From: DATGFK01 sp040007395
GTDB taxonomy: Bacteria > Chloroflexota > Anaerolineae > Aggregatilineales > UBA2796
Assembly: GCA_040007395.1 (NCBI GenBank)
Contig: JBDTVG010000129.1
Coordinates: 1 to 42,421 of the forward strand
Length of the DNA: 42,421 bases
Reading direction: 5' to 3'
Within the stretch, counting starts at the first letter, position 1, and each line of letters starts with the position of its first letter. Below the pieces are notes generated by a model that did not search any database, had not been told where the DNA came from, and saw only the letters and a list, made by a program, of their open reading frames with translations. Made by a program: the position numbers and the translations under genes. Shown here in pieces: positions 32,772 through 42,366 of the stretch.

Positions 32772-33480
32772 ACTTGTACCCTACCCCCCATACGGTTTGG
32801 ACGTAGGTGGGATGTGCCGGGTCAGGCTCGATCTTCTCGCGCAATCGGCGTACATGAACGGTTACAGTGCTGTCATCGCCGTAGAACTCGAAGCCCCACA
32901 CCTGATCAAGTAACTGCGTGCGGGTAAACACTTGTCGAGGATGGCGAGCCAGAAACCACAGCAGATCGAATTCTTTGGCAGTGAGCGGAATACTCTCGCT
33001 GTCTTGCACGATCACACTGCGTGTGCGGGGATCGATTCGCAAGGTGTCGAATACGACAGGCTTATCGGTGTTGCCTGTTGTGTTTGCACCCGCCCGCCGC
33101 AGCACCGCCTTGATTCGGGCGATAAGCTCTTGCGGACTAAAAGGCTTGGTCACGTAATCATCTACGCCAACCTCGAACCCGCGTATCCGGTGCAGTTCCT
33201 CGGATTTAGCGGTGAGCATGATAATCGGAATACTGCCATCGACACTCAACCCAGCATAGCCCGCCGGGTCGCGCAACTGGCGGGTGATTGTCATACCGTC
33301 CACACCGGGCAGCATGATGTCTAGCACGATCAGATCGGGCGTATTGTCGTGCAGGTAGGCCAGCGCTTCATGCCCATTGACCGCTTCGACAACGGCAAAA
33401 CCATCGCGCTCAAGGTATTTTCGCACGACTTCACGGATAGTTGGTTCGTCGTCTACGACGAGGATTGTTTGCTGCTTCAT
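32761..33480 (-). CDS. OmpR/PhoB-family response regulator
   Basis: The 239-residue protein has a receiver domain (Asp10/Asp11, phospho-acceptor Asp54, Lys in VTKPF) and a winged-helix output domain with the RTQLLDQVWG and TVTVHVRRLREKIEPDP signatures ending in WGVGYKFEV. ATG 33480 is preferred to a TTG six codons earlier. It is the partner of the overlapping membrane kinase and lies 35 bp after the epimerase gene, so the three may be co-transcribed. Confidence 0.95.
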   Translation of the reverse strand: MKQQTILVVDDEPTIREVVRKYLERDGFAVVEAVNGHEALAYLHDNTPDLIVLDIMLPGVDGMTITRQLRDPAGYAGLSVDGSIPIIMLTAKSEELHRIRGFEVGVDDYVTKPFSPQELIARIKAVLRRAGANTTGNTDKPVVFDTLRIDPRTRSVIVQDSESIPLTAKEFDLLWFLARHPRQVFTRTQLLDQVWGFEFYGDDSTVTVHVRRLREKIEPDPAHPTYVQTVWGVGYKFEV

Positions 33481-33515
33481 GGATATTAATCTAACCAATA
33501 ATCGTTACAGCAGTC

Positions 33516-34526
33516 TTACGGGCGTACCGAGGCCGGGTGATCTTGCTTGCTCAGTTTGAGCCGCCCGCGATGGTACTTCACGATCTGATCGATGGTTTCT
33601 TGCAAAGGGGTAGTCGGTTCCCAACCAATCACCCGTTTGATCTTGCTCACATCGGGAATGCGGCGGCGCATATCCTCGAAGCCTGCCTCGTAAGCCTGAT
33701 CGTAGGGAATCTTCACGATCTCGGAAGTACTGCCAGTGCTGGCCTTTACGCGCTCTGCGAGTTCCGAAATGGTGATCTCCTCGTTAGTTCCGATGTTGAA
33801 CACTTCGCCAACCGCTTGGGGTGACTCTGATAGGCCGATAATCGCGCCCACTACATCGTGAACATTGCCAAAGCAGCGCTGCTGTCCACCGTCGCCGTAG
33901 ATCTGGATCGGCTCATTCTTGAGCGCCCACTGCACAAATCGTGGGAACACCATGCCATAATGTCCACGCTGCCGCGCTCCAACAGTGTTGAACAGCCGGA
34001 AGATTACGACGGGCAGTTCAGCGGATTTGTGGTAGGCCAACGCCAAAAACTCGTCGAGTTCTTTGGACGCGGCGTAACTCCAACGGCTTTTATTAGTCGG
34101 GCCAAGTGTGCGATCATCGTCTTCGTTGAATGGGACTTTTTCGTTTTTGCCGTAGACCTCAGACGTTGAGGCGATCAGCACTTTCTTACGATAGCGCTTG
34201 GCAGTCCGCAGCACCACTTCCGTACCGCCGACATTGATCTCAATCGTGTCGATGGGCGAGCTGACAATCGAGAAAACGCCCACCGCCGCTGCCAGATGAT
34301 AGATCACGTCGCATTCGCTCACGAGCCGATCCATAACGGTGGCGTTGCGAATATCCTCTATCGCGTAGTGGAACCCAATCCGCTTTTCAAGGTGTGCGAT
34401 ATTCTCAAACTGCCCTGTCGTCAAATTGTCGATAATCGTTACTTGCTGCCCCTGATCAAGCAAACGTTCGGCAAGGTGGCTTCCGATAAAGCCAGCCCCG
34501 CCGGTGATCAATGCTCTGATAGTCAT
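33516..34526 (-). CDS. NAD-dependent nucleotide-sugar epimerase/dehydratase
   Basis: The 336-residue extended SDR has TGGAGFIGSHLAERLL (8-23), the TSE motif (121-123), Tyr151 and Lys155 (WSYAASKELDE), and RLFNTVGARQRGHYG. The wording is nearest to UDP-glucuronate decarboxylase/ArnA- and GalE-like enzymes; the exact sugar cannot be told. It probably supplies surface polysaccharide precursors. AGGGCGG precedes its ATG. TATAAT on the minus strand (34569-34564) is a candidate -10 without a clear -35. Confidence 0.88.
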   Translation of the reverse strand: MTIRALITGGAGFIGSHLAERLLDQGQQVTIIDNLTTGQFENIAHLEKRIGFHYAIEDIRNATVMDRLVSECDVIYHLAAAVGVFSIVSSPIDTIEINVGGTEVVLRTAKRYRKKVLIASTSEVYGKNEKVPFNEDDDRTLGPTNKSRWSYAASKELDEFLALAYHKSAELPVVIFRLFNTVGARQRGHYGMVFPRFVQWALKNEPIQIYGDGGQQRCFGNVHDVVGAIIGLSESPQAVGEVFNIGTNEEITISELAERVKASTGSTSEIVKIPYDQAYEAGFEDMRRRIPDVSKIKRVIGWEPTTPLQETIDQIVKYHRGRLKLSKQDHPASVRP

Positions 34527-34647
34527 AAGTCGCCGCCCTTAATGTAGATTAAATCTCCTATTCATTATACCGGACACGCACAAACTATTTTCACTGCATC
34601 TCATCACAGAACAGATGCAAAGTTAGAAGTGGTATTCTCTCGCTTGG

Positions 34648-37341
34648 CTACTCATACCGAAGCGCGGCTAACGGTTTTTCGCCGGAAGCCGACCAAGCTG
34701 TAAGCAGAGTCGCCAGCAGGGTGATTCCGACGGAAAGCCCCAACATCAACACAATCAAATCGTAGGGGATGGGCAGCGTAACGACATCGCCCGTAAGTAG
34801 TGGCACGGCCTTTATAATCAGGAGTGTCGGCAGCAAACTGATTACTCCACCCACGATCCCGATGATCGCGTTCTCAGCCAGCAGTTGATTCAAGGCTTGC
34901 CGACGAGTCACACCGAGCGCTTTCAAGATCGCGATTTGGCGGCGGCGCTCCATTGTCGCTAATGAAACGGTGGTCGCGATGAGTACTGCTGCTGCAAAGA
35001 GCGACAATCCAGCGACCAACAATGGCAGCGCGGCGAGTTGATTCAGCAGCCGCGAGATGATCGAATCGAATACGCTGACATCGAACACAAACACGCCGGG
35101 GATCGCGCCAATAGCACCCATGACACTATTTAGCGAGGCTTTATCGACATTGGCAATAATCGGATCGAACGGGAGTGATTGCCCAAGCACATTGGGCGGA
35201 GCTTGAACCGCACCATCGCCCAAACTGAATGGAATTAATCCAGTCTGATCCTGTGGCGCGACAATACCGACAACCTCAAAGGTGCGTTCGCGGTTGCCAT
35301 TGCTCAAATAGTAAGTGAAGGTCGAGCCAACGTGTACGCCAAACGCTTCGAGTTCGGGACGATAGGGAATGACAATACGGTAGTGTCCAGCATCGTCAGC
35401 GTTCAGGAAACGCCCTTCGACAAGCTTACCACGTGGCGGGTTGCCAAAGACATTAGTTCCGATAATAGTGTTTATCTGCCCCATACGCAGTTCGCTCTGA
35501 ACATCATCTGGAATCACCAACACGCTTTGAAAGTTTCGATCACCATTGATCGCCCGCAAATCACTCTGCCCGAAGCGTAGTTGGCGGTAGCCGCTCACTC
35601 CCGGCAACGTATTCAATCGCGCCTGTATCAACGGCGAAGTTAGCGGTATCAGCGGCAGGGCAATCACATTCCCGCCCAACGGTTCGCTCAAACTGGTAGA
35701 GAGCAATGTGCTAATGCTGCGGGTCATGATCAACGTGCCACTCAACGCAGTCATGCCGATGATCAAGGCCATCAGACTCAAGGCAGTGCGCCCCCGATGC
35801 AGCGTTAGGGCACGGATAGCAATGCGTAAATTGGCATTGCGAAAGCTCGGCAACCGTCCCAAAAACCACACCACCACCCAGATCAGGCCTAGAATGATCA
35901 TGATCAGCACGAATGTGACTAAAGTGCCGATCACTCCCCAAGGCAGTTGCAGCTTAGTAAAAAAATATTTTCTGAAGTCGCCAATAATTGCTTCCGAGAT
36001 CGCGCTGATGCCCGCCAAGAGCACTATCAGACTAATTAGCGACGCGATACACCCCGAACGGGCTAATGGAATTCCACCGGATCGCAAGACGAGGTTGGGG
36101 CGAACCTGCCCCGCCAGCAGCGCTGGAAAGATACTAAAAATGGCGGTAATGCCTAGGCCAAGCCCCATACCGAGTGCTAACGGCTCAAGTTGGAAACGCC
36201 ACGGCAGTGTTACGGCAAAAGCCTGCTCGCCAAACTGCTGCGCGACGACACTCAATAGCAGACCGACTCCTAACCCGATGACACTGCCCACCAATCCTAG
36301 AATGATCGCTTCTACGAGGAATAATAGGCCAACGCTGCTGCTTTGCAAGCCTAATGTCTTGAGTACCGCGATCTCTGGAGAACGGCGATTGACCGACACC
36401 AGCAGCGTATTCACAATGCCCACGCCACCGATTACCAATGCGACCAGACTCAACAGTAACACGAAACGCGAGATCAGATTCGCCAGCATTTGGTTTTGCT
36501 GCAAGAGGGCGTTAGCGGTCTGCGTTCGCCAACGTCCTCCACCATCTTGAGTGGAAGGCCATTCGCGGTTAATCCGACTCGCAACACTTTGCTGGTCGAG
36601 CGTTGGCGGCAGTTTCAAATAGACTTTGTTGGCGGCGTTGGGAGGCAGTCCGAACTGCGGCGTATAGGCGCGGTTGATATAGACGAAGCTAAACACGACA
36701 CTAAACGGGTTCTCGAAGTTGCTCTCGCTGGTATCAGGGACGATACCTTTCACCGTTTGCAGATCTTTCGCCGCCCCGACACGCATCGTATCACCCACAT
36801 GTGCGCCAAGCTGATCAGCAATACGCCGCCCAATCACCACCTGATTCGGCCCATCAAAAAGCTTGGCTAGCGGCACGCCGGGTGGATCTTGGGCGCGGAT
36901 CGAGTCGTAGAAGGGGTAACGGGACGGGTCGATGAAGTAGCCGAACATAAAGGCTGGCTGTCCAGCGGTATCACCATGCACCACTGCCGATTGCATAAGC
37001 TCAGTGGTTACGGCATAGTTTACTTCAATGTTGTTGGCAGCAGCCCACGCATCGATCTGCTTGATATTGTTATCCGAGATAGCGTAGGCTGATCGGCTGT
37101 TATTATTATTCAGAAAGCCGATAGTTGGCCTCTGCGAACGCGATTGCACCACCACGTCGCCCCGCAAAATAGCGCGGGCATTGGCGGTCAGGGCATCAGT
37201 GAGCATTAGGCCAAGCATTCGCAACGCTACCACGGTCGCGACTCCGGCGGCGATGCTGAATAGGGCGAAGGCCGCCCGTTGGCGGTCTCGTGTGATGTTG
37301 CGTAAGGCATACACAACGGTAAATCTTAAACGCTTGAACAT
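34648..37341 (-). CDS. Large MacB/FtsX-type ABC permease (ten-helix type)
   Basis: The 897-residue membrane protein has two FtsX-like units: an N-terminal helix, an extracytoplasmic domain (about 50-285), a helix block (285-410), central helices (about 430-510), a second start LRIAIRALTLHRGRTALSLMAL with another external domain, and a final helix block ending SGEKPLAALRYE. RRSPEIAVLKTLG and RRRQIAILKALGV are the typical coupling motifs. This matches LolC/MacB-like permeases of lipid or peptide extrusion. No ABC ATPase gene lies on either side, so its partner is elsewhere or beyond the divergent hutU. Confidence 0.92.
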   Translation of the reverse strand: MFKRLRFTVVYALRNITRDRQRAAFALFSIAAGVATVVALRMLGLMLTDALTANARAILRGDVVVQSRSQRPTIGFLNNNNSRSAYAISDNNIKQIDAWAAANNIEVNYAVTTELMQSAVVHGDTAGQPAFMFGYFIDPSRYPFYDSIRAQDPPGVPLAKLFDGPNQVVIGRRIADQLGAHVGDTMRVGAAKDLQTVKGIVPDTSESNFENPFSVVFSFVYINRAYTPQFGLPPNAANKVYLKLPPTLDQQSVASRINREWPSTQDGGGRWRTQTANALLQQNQMLANLISRFVLLLSLVALVIGGVGIVNTLLVSVNRRSPEIAVLKTLGLQSSSVGLLFLVEAIILGLVGSVIGLGVGLLLSVVAQQFGEQAFAVTLPWRFQLEPLALGMGLGLGITAIFSIFPALLAGQVRPNLVLRSGGIPLARSGCIASLISLIVLLAGISAISEAIIGDFRKYFFTKLQLPWGVIGTLVTFVLIMIILGLIWVVVWFLGRLPSFRNANLRIAIRALTLHRGRTALSLMALIIGMTALSGTLIMTRSISTLLSTSLSEPLGGNVIALPLIPLTSPLIQARLNTLPGVSGYRQLRFGQSDLRAINGDRNFQSVLVIPDDVQSELRMGQINTIIGTNVFGNPPRGKLVEGRFLNADDAGHYRIVIPYRPELEAFGVHVGSTFTYYLSNGNRERTFEVVGIVAPQDQTGLIPFSLGDGAVQAPPNVLGQSLPFDPIIANVDKASLNSVMGAIGAIPGVFVFDVSVFDSIISRLLNQLAALPLLVAGLSLFAAAVLIATTVSLATMERRRQIAILKALGVTRRQALNQLLAENAIIGIVGGVISLLPTLLIIKAVPLLTGDVVTLPIPYDLIVLMLGLSVGITLLATLLTAWSASGEKPLAALRYE

Positions 37342-37443
37342 AAACCACTATACCTGTTTAATCTTCACAGTAAAGCTTGTAAGATCGTAGACGACTATGG
37401 TTAAATCGGCTACAGATTGTACGCAAAAAGAAGGATAAAAACG

Positions 37444-39105
37444 ATGTCGCTCACCCCTCCGCCTGTCATCCGTGCGCCTCACGGCACGACTCTTTCTTGC
37501 AAGGGTTGGCTGCAAGAAGCCGCCCTGCGAATGCTTATGAACAATCTCGATCCAGAGGTTGCCGAAGATCCCGCCAACCTGATCGTATATGGCGGGCGGG
37601 GACGGGCGGCCCGTAATTGGGAATCTTACGACGCGATTGTTGCGTCACTGCGGGCGCTGGAAGATGACGAAACGTTACTCGTGCAGTCGGGCAAGCCAGT
37701 CGCCGTGTTCCGCACTCATCGTGACGCGCCACGTGTCTTGATCGCTAACTCGAATCTTGTGCCACACTGGGCGACTCAAGCCAACTTTGATGCGCTTGAA
37801 CAGCAAGGGCTGATCATGTATGGGCAGATGACCGCCGGATCGTGGATCTATATTGGGTCGCAGGGCATTGTTCAAGGAACTTACGAGACACTTGGAGCGC
37901 TAGCGACACAGCAAGGATGGCCTAGCCTGAAAGGCAAGTTTGTCCTGACCGCCGGCTTGGGCGGGATGGGGGGTGCACAACCGCTTGCCGTGACCATGAA
38001 CGAAGGGGTCGCGCTCGTGGTCGAAGCGGATCGGGCGCGGGCGCAGCGCCGTATCGACTCGCGCTATCTAGATGAGATCAGCGACGATCTCGAAGATGCA
38101 ATGGTGCGGGTTGAAGCGGCATTGGCGGCAGGGGAGGCGCGTTCTATCGGCTTGATCGGCAATGCCGCGCACATTTATGCGCGGCTGTATGCGATGGGCG
38201 TGCGCCCTGATGTTGTCACCGACCAGACTCCCGCCCACGATCCGCTGGCCTATTTCCCCGACGATTTGTCGTTAGCAGAAGCGTTGGCCTTGCGCGACTC
38301 TGACCCTGTCGAGTTTGCGCGGCGCAGTGCCAATGCGATGGCGCGTCAGTGTCAGGCCATGCTCGACTTTCAGAAAGCCGGATCAATCGTCTTTGACTAT
38401 GGCAACAATTTGCGCCAACGGGCCTTCGATGCCGGGGTCACAAACGCTTTTGACTATCCCGGCTTTGTCCCAGCTTATGTACGTCCGTTGTTTTGTGAGG
38501 GCAAAGGCCCCTTCCGATGGGTCGCGCTTTCCGGCGACCCGGCAGACATCTATCGTACCGATGAGGAGATCTTGCAATTGTTCCCCAACGACGCACATCT
38601 AGCGCGTTGGATCAAGATGGCGCAGGAACGGATCGCGTTTCAGGGACTCCCGGCGCGGATCTGCTGGTTAGGCTATGGCGAACGGGCGCGGGCAGGGCTG
38701 GCCTTCAACGAATTGGTGCGTACTGGACAAGTTAAAGCGCCAATTGTGATCGGACGCGACCATCTTGATGCAGGGTCGGTAGCTTCGCCCAACCGCGAAA
38801 CTGAGTCGATGCGTGATGGCAGCGACGCGATCTCTGATTGGCCTATCCTGAACGCGCTGATCAATGCGGTGGGCGGCGCGACATGGGTTAGCTTTCATCA
38901 TGGCGGCGGAGTCGGGATCGGTTATAGCCAGCACGCCGGACAGGTGATCGTTGCCGATGGAACCGACGCGGCGGCAATACGCCTTGAGCGCGTCCTGACG
39001 ACTGACCCCGGTATGGGTGTGGTGAGGCATGTTGATGCTGGCTACCCCGAAGCCATCGATGCGGCAAAGCGGCATGGAATTAAGATCCCGATGCTGCGCG
39101 ATTGA
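37444..39105 (+). CDS. hutU: Urocanate hydratase
   Basis: It adds water to urocanate (NAD-dependent) in histidine breakdown. The 553-residue length fits the family. Visible marks are VYGGRGRAARNWESY, LLVQSGKPVAVFRTH, GRMTAG-type YGQMTAGSWIYIGSQGI, TAGLGGMGGAQPLA, ICWLGYGERA (NAD/active loop), and HHGGGVGIGYSQHAG. ATG 37444 has GAAGGA 7 nt upstream. No hutH, hutI or hutG genes flank it, unlike most hut operons. Confidence 0.96.
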   Translation: MSLTPPPVIRAPHGTTLSCKGWLQEAALRMLMNNLDPEVAEDPANLIVYGGRGRAARNWESYDAIVASLRALEDDETLLVQSGKPVAVFRTHRDAPRVLIANSNLVPHWATQANFDALEQQGLIMYGQMTAGSWIYIGSQGIVQGTYETLGALATQQGWPSLKGKFVLTAGLGGMGGAQPLAVTMNEGVALVVEADRARAQRRIDSRYLDEISDDLEDAMVRVEAALAAGEARSIGLIGNAAHIYARLYAMGVRPDVVTDQTPAHDPLAYFPDDLSLAEALALRDSDPVEFARRSANAMARQCQAMLDFQKAGSIVFDYGNNLRQRAFDAGVTNAFDYPGFVPAYVRPLFCEGKGPFRWVALSGDPADIYRTDEEILQLFPNDAHLARWIKMAQERIAFQGLPARICWLGYGERARAGLAFNELVRTGQVKAPIVIGRDHLDAGSVASPNRETESMRDGSDAISDWPILNALINAVGGATWVSFHHGGGVGIGYSQHAGQVIVADGTDAAAIRLERVLTTDPGMGVVRHVDAGYPEAIDAAKRHGIKIPMLRD

Positions 39106-39158
39106 TGCTATGCTTTCCGAGTAGATAAACATATCTGCGCTAACGGAGCGCTACAAAT

Positions 39159-39815
39159 TTGCCAGATGAAGACGTATTCGAGGATGAGCAATTTGAACCG
39201 CCACTCAAAACCAAACGCAAAGGCATACCACAGTCTATTTTGCTATATCGGCGGTTTCGAGAAAGTACATTGGATACAGACGATCCGAGACGGCTTTTGC
39301 CTGTGCTGGGTGTGCTCCTGACAATTATAGTAGGGGCGTTTGTTTGTGGGTTGGTTGTGACTTCGGCAGCAAAAAACAACGCTTCACCTGATATAGCCAT
39401 TGCCGAAAGTGAACTTGCAAAGCTGCGAATTGTGCTTGATAAGCAACTACCCATCTGGCAACACCAAGCAGATATTCAGAACGGCGCTTATGAAAGGGAT
39501 GATTTTCAGAGTGACTCGGTATCTCTGCATTTTCCAATTGATGCCGACATCGGTAACATTCATTATGGCTACTGCCTTAATGCTGAATTTTACGTATATG
39601 TATTGAAGAATGCTCGCCCACGAGAAGGCATAGCTGCCGATATTTTGGGTTACGCACATATCTCCAATTCAACTAGCCCAAGCAAGTGTCATCCGAGTAG
39701 CTGGCACATGGCTTTAAACCAACAGCTTGCTGATAACTGGTATCTGGTAGCGATAGATACCAGTTGTACTAAGCATTTGGATGCAGATTTTGACAGATGT
39801 TGGAATTCAGACTAA
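39159..39815 (+). CDS. Single-pass membrane protein of unknown function
   Basis: The 218-residue protein has an acidic, charged cytoplasmic N-terminus (DEDVFEDEQFE), one membrane helix (about 46-69, LLPVLGVLLTIIVGAFVCGLVV) and an external domain with four Cys (YC, KCH, SC, RC) that could form disulfides. I recognise no family. The start is TTG 39159 with CGGAG upstream, since no ATG is better placed. It follows hutU by 53 bp. Codon use is somewhat AT-richer than its neighbours. Confidence 0.75.
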   Translation: MPDEDVFEDEQFEPPLKTKRKGIPQSILLYRRFRESTLDTDDPRRLLPVLGVLLTIIVGAFVCGLVVTSAAKNNASPDIAIAESELAKLRIVLDKQLPIWQHQADIQNGAYERDDFQSDSVSLHFPIDADIGNIHYGYCLNAEFYVYVLKNARPREGIAADILGYAHISNSTSPSKCHPSSWHMALNQQLADNWYLVAIDTSCTKHLDADFDRCWNSD

Positions 39816-39849
39816 GCCGACTGTAAACGCTCTCGCCGCGCTGAGGCAA

Positions 39850-40794
39850 TTACCATGACATCGACCCTTCGATCAGTGGCATGACCTCACCCCCGACGCG
39901 GATCATTTGCACATCGCCGGGTGTGCCGTCTACCTCGATCTCAATTGTGCTGGGGCGACCCATCTCAAGCCCTTGTTCGCTGATGATATAGGTGGTCGGC
40001 GGAGTGGGCGCGATCACGCCATTCTCGATCAGGTACGCGCCTAACCCACCGCTGGCGCTGCCTGTAGCGGGATCTTCGGGTACGCCGATCCCCGGCGCGA
40101 ACATCCGCGTATGTACCGTTGACGACGCATGGACGGTTTCGGTGCAAAAGACCATGAGTTCATAGTTGCACTGGTCTATCGGATCAAGCGCTTCGCAGAC
40201 TCGCGCCAAGCGGCTAACATCTAATTTCTTAGCCGAGATCCCCTGTACCTCCTTGAGAGATCGGAGCGGAGCGAATAGTTGGCGAACGCCTGTCGAAACC
40301 ATCTGCACAGGCCAGCCTGTATCAAGAATCGCTTCAGCGGGTACGTTAAGTGATTGCGCTAATTCCGCGATCTGTGCCGCCGTCGCCTTGCTGCCAAACT
40401 CCGGTTTCTGATGATCCATCACAACGCTGGTTACTTTGTTATTGGTGATGTGCAGTATAGAAGATCTTACGCCAACCCCAAGTTCAAACTTAACAGTGAC
40501 TGAGGGTTCTTGAAGTTTCGTTCGGCCTAAGTGAGCCAATAGCCACTGCGTACCGATCACGGGATGTCCAGCAAAGGGAAGTTCGCGTTCGGGCATAAAG
40601 ATCCGTACTTTGTAGTCTGCACCGGGTACCGTTGGCGGAAACACAAAAGTGGTCTCAGAGAGGTTCATTTCGCGGGCGATGCGCTGCATCATCTCTGGCG
40701 TTAAGCCTTCCGCGTCAGGGAAGACTGCTAGCGGGTTGCCGCCAAACGCCTGATTTGTGAATACGTCAACCTGATAAAAGCGATAGGTAGGCAT
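39850..40794 (-). CDS. PhzF-family isomerase/epimerase
   Basis: The 314-residue protein has the PhzF double hot-dog pattern: VDVFTNQAFGGNPLAVF, MNLSETTF with the catalytic Glu47, PERELPFAGHPVIGT and EDPATGSASGGLGAYL. PhzF enzymes isomerise dihydro-hydroxyanthranilate in phenazine synthesis, but most family members are of unknown substrate, and no phenazine genes are here. AAAGGA lies 6 nt before ATG 40794, which is chosen over the ATG at 40800 that would touch that site. Confidence 0.92.
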   Translation of the reverse strand: MPTYRFYQVDVFTNQAFGGNPLAVFPDAEGLTPEMMQRIAREMNLSETTFVFPPTVPGADYKVRIFMPERELPFAGHPVIGTQWLLAHLGRTKLQEPSVTVKFELGVGVRSSILHITNNKVTSVVMDHQKPEFGSKATAAQIAELAQSLNVPAEAILDTGWPVQMVSTGVRQLFAPLRSLKEVQGISAKKLDVSRLARVCEALDPIDQCNYELMVFCTETVHASSTVHTRMFAPGIGVPEDPATGSASGGLGAYLIENGVIAPTPPTTYIISEQGLEMGRPSTIEIEVDGTPGDVQMIRVGGEVMPLIEGSMSW

Positions 40795-40837
40795 GAACAT
40801 TCCTTTGGGCAGATCATATAGATCATTCCAGTATGGG

Positions 40838-40865
40838 AATTTATGCCTGCGACTGCAATTGACAA
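40838..40865 (-). promoter_or_regulatory. Candidate promoter of the PhzF gene
   Basis: On the minus strand TTGTCA (40865-40860) and TAAATT (40843-40838) are 16 bp apart. The dyad GATC-ATATA-GATC (40812-40824) lies between this promoter and the gene start and could be an operator. Confidence 0.35.
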
Positions 40866-40975
40866 TCTGTCACTCTGGACTGGGACAATCCAGACTAGCG
40901 CCCAAGTGTATTCAGACATTGGCTCATGTTCAGAAAGAGTATCGAGAAACGAGACAGGAAATCTGAAGCTTTGCC

Positions 40976-42088
40976 TCAAGCCGCGATCGTTTCCGTAATA
41001 GGTAGCAGCACGTTAAAAGCGCTGCCAACGCCTAACTCGCTTTCCACCCAGATTCTGCCACCGTGCTGTTCGACGATGGTCTTCACAATCGAGAGTCCTA
41101 AGCCTGTTCCCTCAGCGGTCATGTGTTCCTTGCGATGCACTCGATAGAACTTATCAAATACGTGGGAAATAGCGTCAGTCGGAATTCCCAAGCCGTTATC
41201 GCTAATCTTGATAAGCACCCTGTCCGGTGAAGCCTGTACGGTAACAACAACCTGTCCACCCTCAGGAGTATATTTGATCGCATTCGACAGCAAGTTGTCG
41301 ATGACGCGACCCATACGATCCTTATCTATGAGCAGAGTAAAGTTATTGACCGCTTCAAGGTGCAATTGCAGGTGCTTGTTCTGCGCCATGAGTTGGTGAT
41401 CATGCAAGTGTTCGCTCAGAAAGTCAGCTAGCTGGCAAGGAACAAGGTTCAGGGTCATTCTCCCCTCAACGACGCTGATATCTAGCAAATCGGATATGAG
41501 GCGGAACATTTTCTGTCCAGCCTTCAGAAAATCTTTGGAGTAGTCCAGGATCTCCTCAATAGTAAGGGTCTCGATGTCTAGTTCCAACATCTCCGCGAGG
41601 CCCATTACCTGATAGAGTGGATTCTTCAAATCGTGCGATACAGTACGCATCATCTCATCCTTGAACGCGCTCAGTTCTTGAATCTCCCGCCGCTGGCGCT
41701 GAAGTGTCAAATGACACTCCACACGGGCCATGACCTCTTCAAACTGGAACGGCTTGGTGATGTAATCCACGCCGCCAACCTCGAAAGCGCGAACCTTATC
41801 AGTGGTTTCGTTGAATGCGCTCAGGAAGATAACCGGAATCTCGTGCGTAAGTTCATCGGCCTTGAGCTGTTCGCACACCTGATAGCCGTCTAGGTCAGGC
41901 ATACTGATGTCCAGCAGGATGAGGTCAGGTGGCGCGGCTCTGGCTGACTTCAGGGCGATTGCACCGCTGAGCGCTGGACGCGCACGATAGCCCTGTTTTT
42001 TCAGCATCCCGGTTAGCAATTCAAGATTCGCAGGCACATCGTCTACAACCAAAATACTCGTTGTCGGCGTAATTGAATTATTCGTCAT
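40976..42088 (-). CDS. Response regulator-histidine kinase hybrid (REC-HisKA-HATPase)
   Basis: The 370-residue soluble protein has the same architecture as the one at 11329-12495: receiver (Asp16/Asp17, phospho-acceptor Asp60, Lys112), a short coiled coil, HisKA with His152 in VSHDLKNPL, and HATPase with NLLSNAIKYTPEGG, SDNGLGI and GTGLGLSI. The HDLKNP variant suggests a different kinase subgroup from the HELRTP one. It begins 5 bp after the short gene at 42094, so it is co-transcribed with it and with whatever lies beyond the window. Confidence 0.94.
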   Translation of the reverse strand: MTNNSITPTTSILVVDDVPANLELLTGMLKKQGYRARPALSGAIALKSARAAPPDLILLDISMPDLDGYQVCEQLKADELTHEIPVIFLSAFNETTDKVRAFEVGGVDYITKPFQFEEVMARVECHLTLQRQRREIQELSAFKDEMMRTVSHDLKNPLYQVMGLAEMLELDIETLTIEEILDYSKDFLKAGQKMFRLISDLLDISVVEGRMTLNLVPCQLADFLSEHLHDHQLMAQNKHLQLHLEAVNNFTLLIDKDRMGRVIDNLLSNAIKYTPEGGQVVVTVQASPDRVLIKISDNGLGIPTDAISHVFDKFYRVHRKEHMTAEGTGLGLSIVKTIVEQHGGRIWVESELGVGSAFNVLLPITETIAA

Positions 42089-42093
42089 GGTCT

Positions 42094-42366
42094 CTATTCC
42101 TCAGCATAATCAAGCAAGTGCAAGATACTGTCAAACCGAAAAGCCCGCACGTATGCAGCCAGCCCATCCGCTAGGGCTGAATCATGGCTACGAAGTTGCT
42201 GAATAATTGCGCTTGCCGAATCACTGTCGAGTTCGATTGCTGCCTGCCGGAGCTGTACGCGCTGCGCAACAGACGTGCCCTTCATAGAGGAGCGGGCCAT
42301 TGTTGAGTCGCTTGGGCTGGCGGGTTTTGCCACAGCAGCATCAATCTCTTCATAGTCGAACTGCAC
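42094..42366 (-). CDS. Short signalling tail, possible fragment of a hybrid kinase
   Basis: The 90-residue frame starts at GTG 42366. Its second half (RQAAIELDSDSASAIIQQL through YVRAFRFDSILHLL) resembles the helical tail found at the C-terminus of hybrid histidine kinases. The same frame is closed by TAG at 42412-42414, so as read it is a separate small gene. A frameshifted end of a larger kinase beyond the window is the alternative. No clear ribosome site precedes the GTG. It is 5 bp from the next gene. Confidence 0.5.
   Translation of the reverse strand: MQFDYEEIDAAVAKPASPSDSTMARSSMKGTSVAQRVQLRQAAIELDSDSASAIIQQLRSHDSALADGLAAYVRAFRFDSILHLLDYAEE

Noticed and set aside
35708..36550. 280-residue antisense open frame in the ABC permease
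   Set aside because: It is opposite hydrophobic permease codons; the basic, Met-rich translation is a usual artefact of that.
39850..40794. Phenazine biosynthesis gene
   Set aside because: PhzF-like proteins are widespread; no other phz genes are present, so only the family name is justified.
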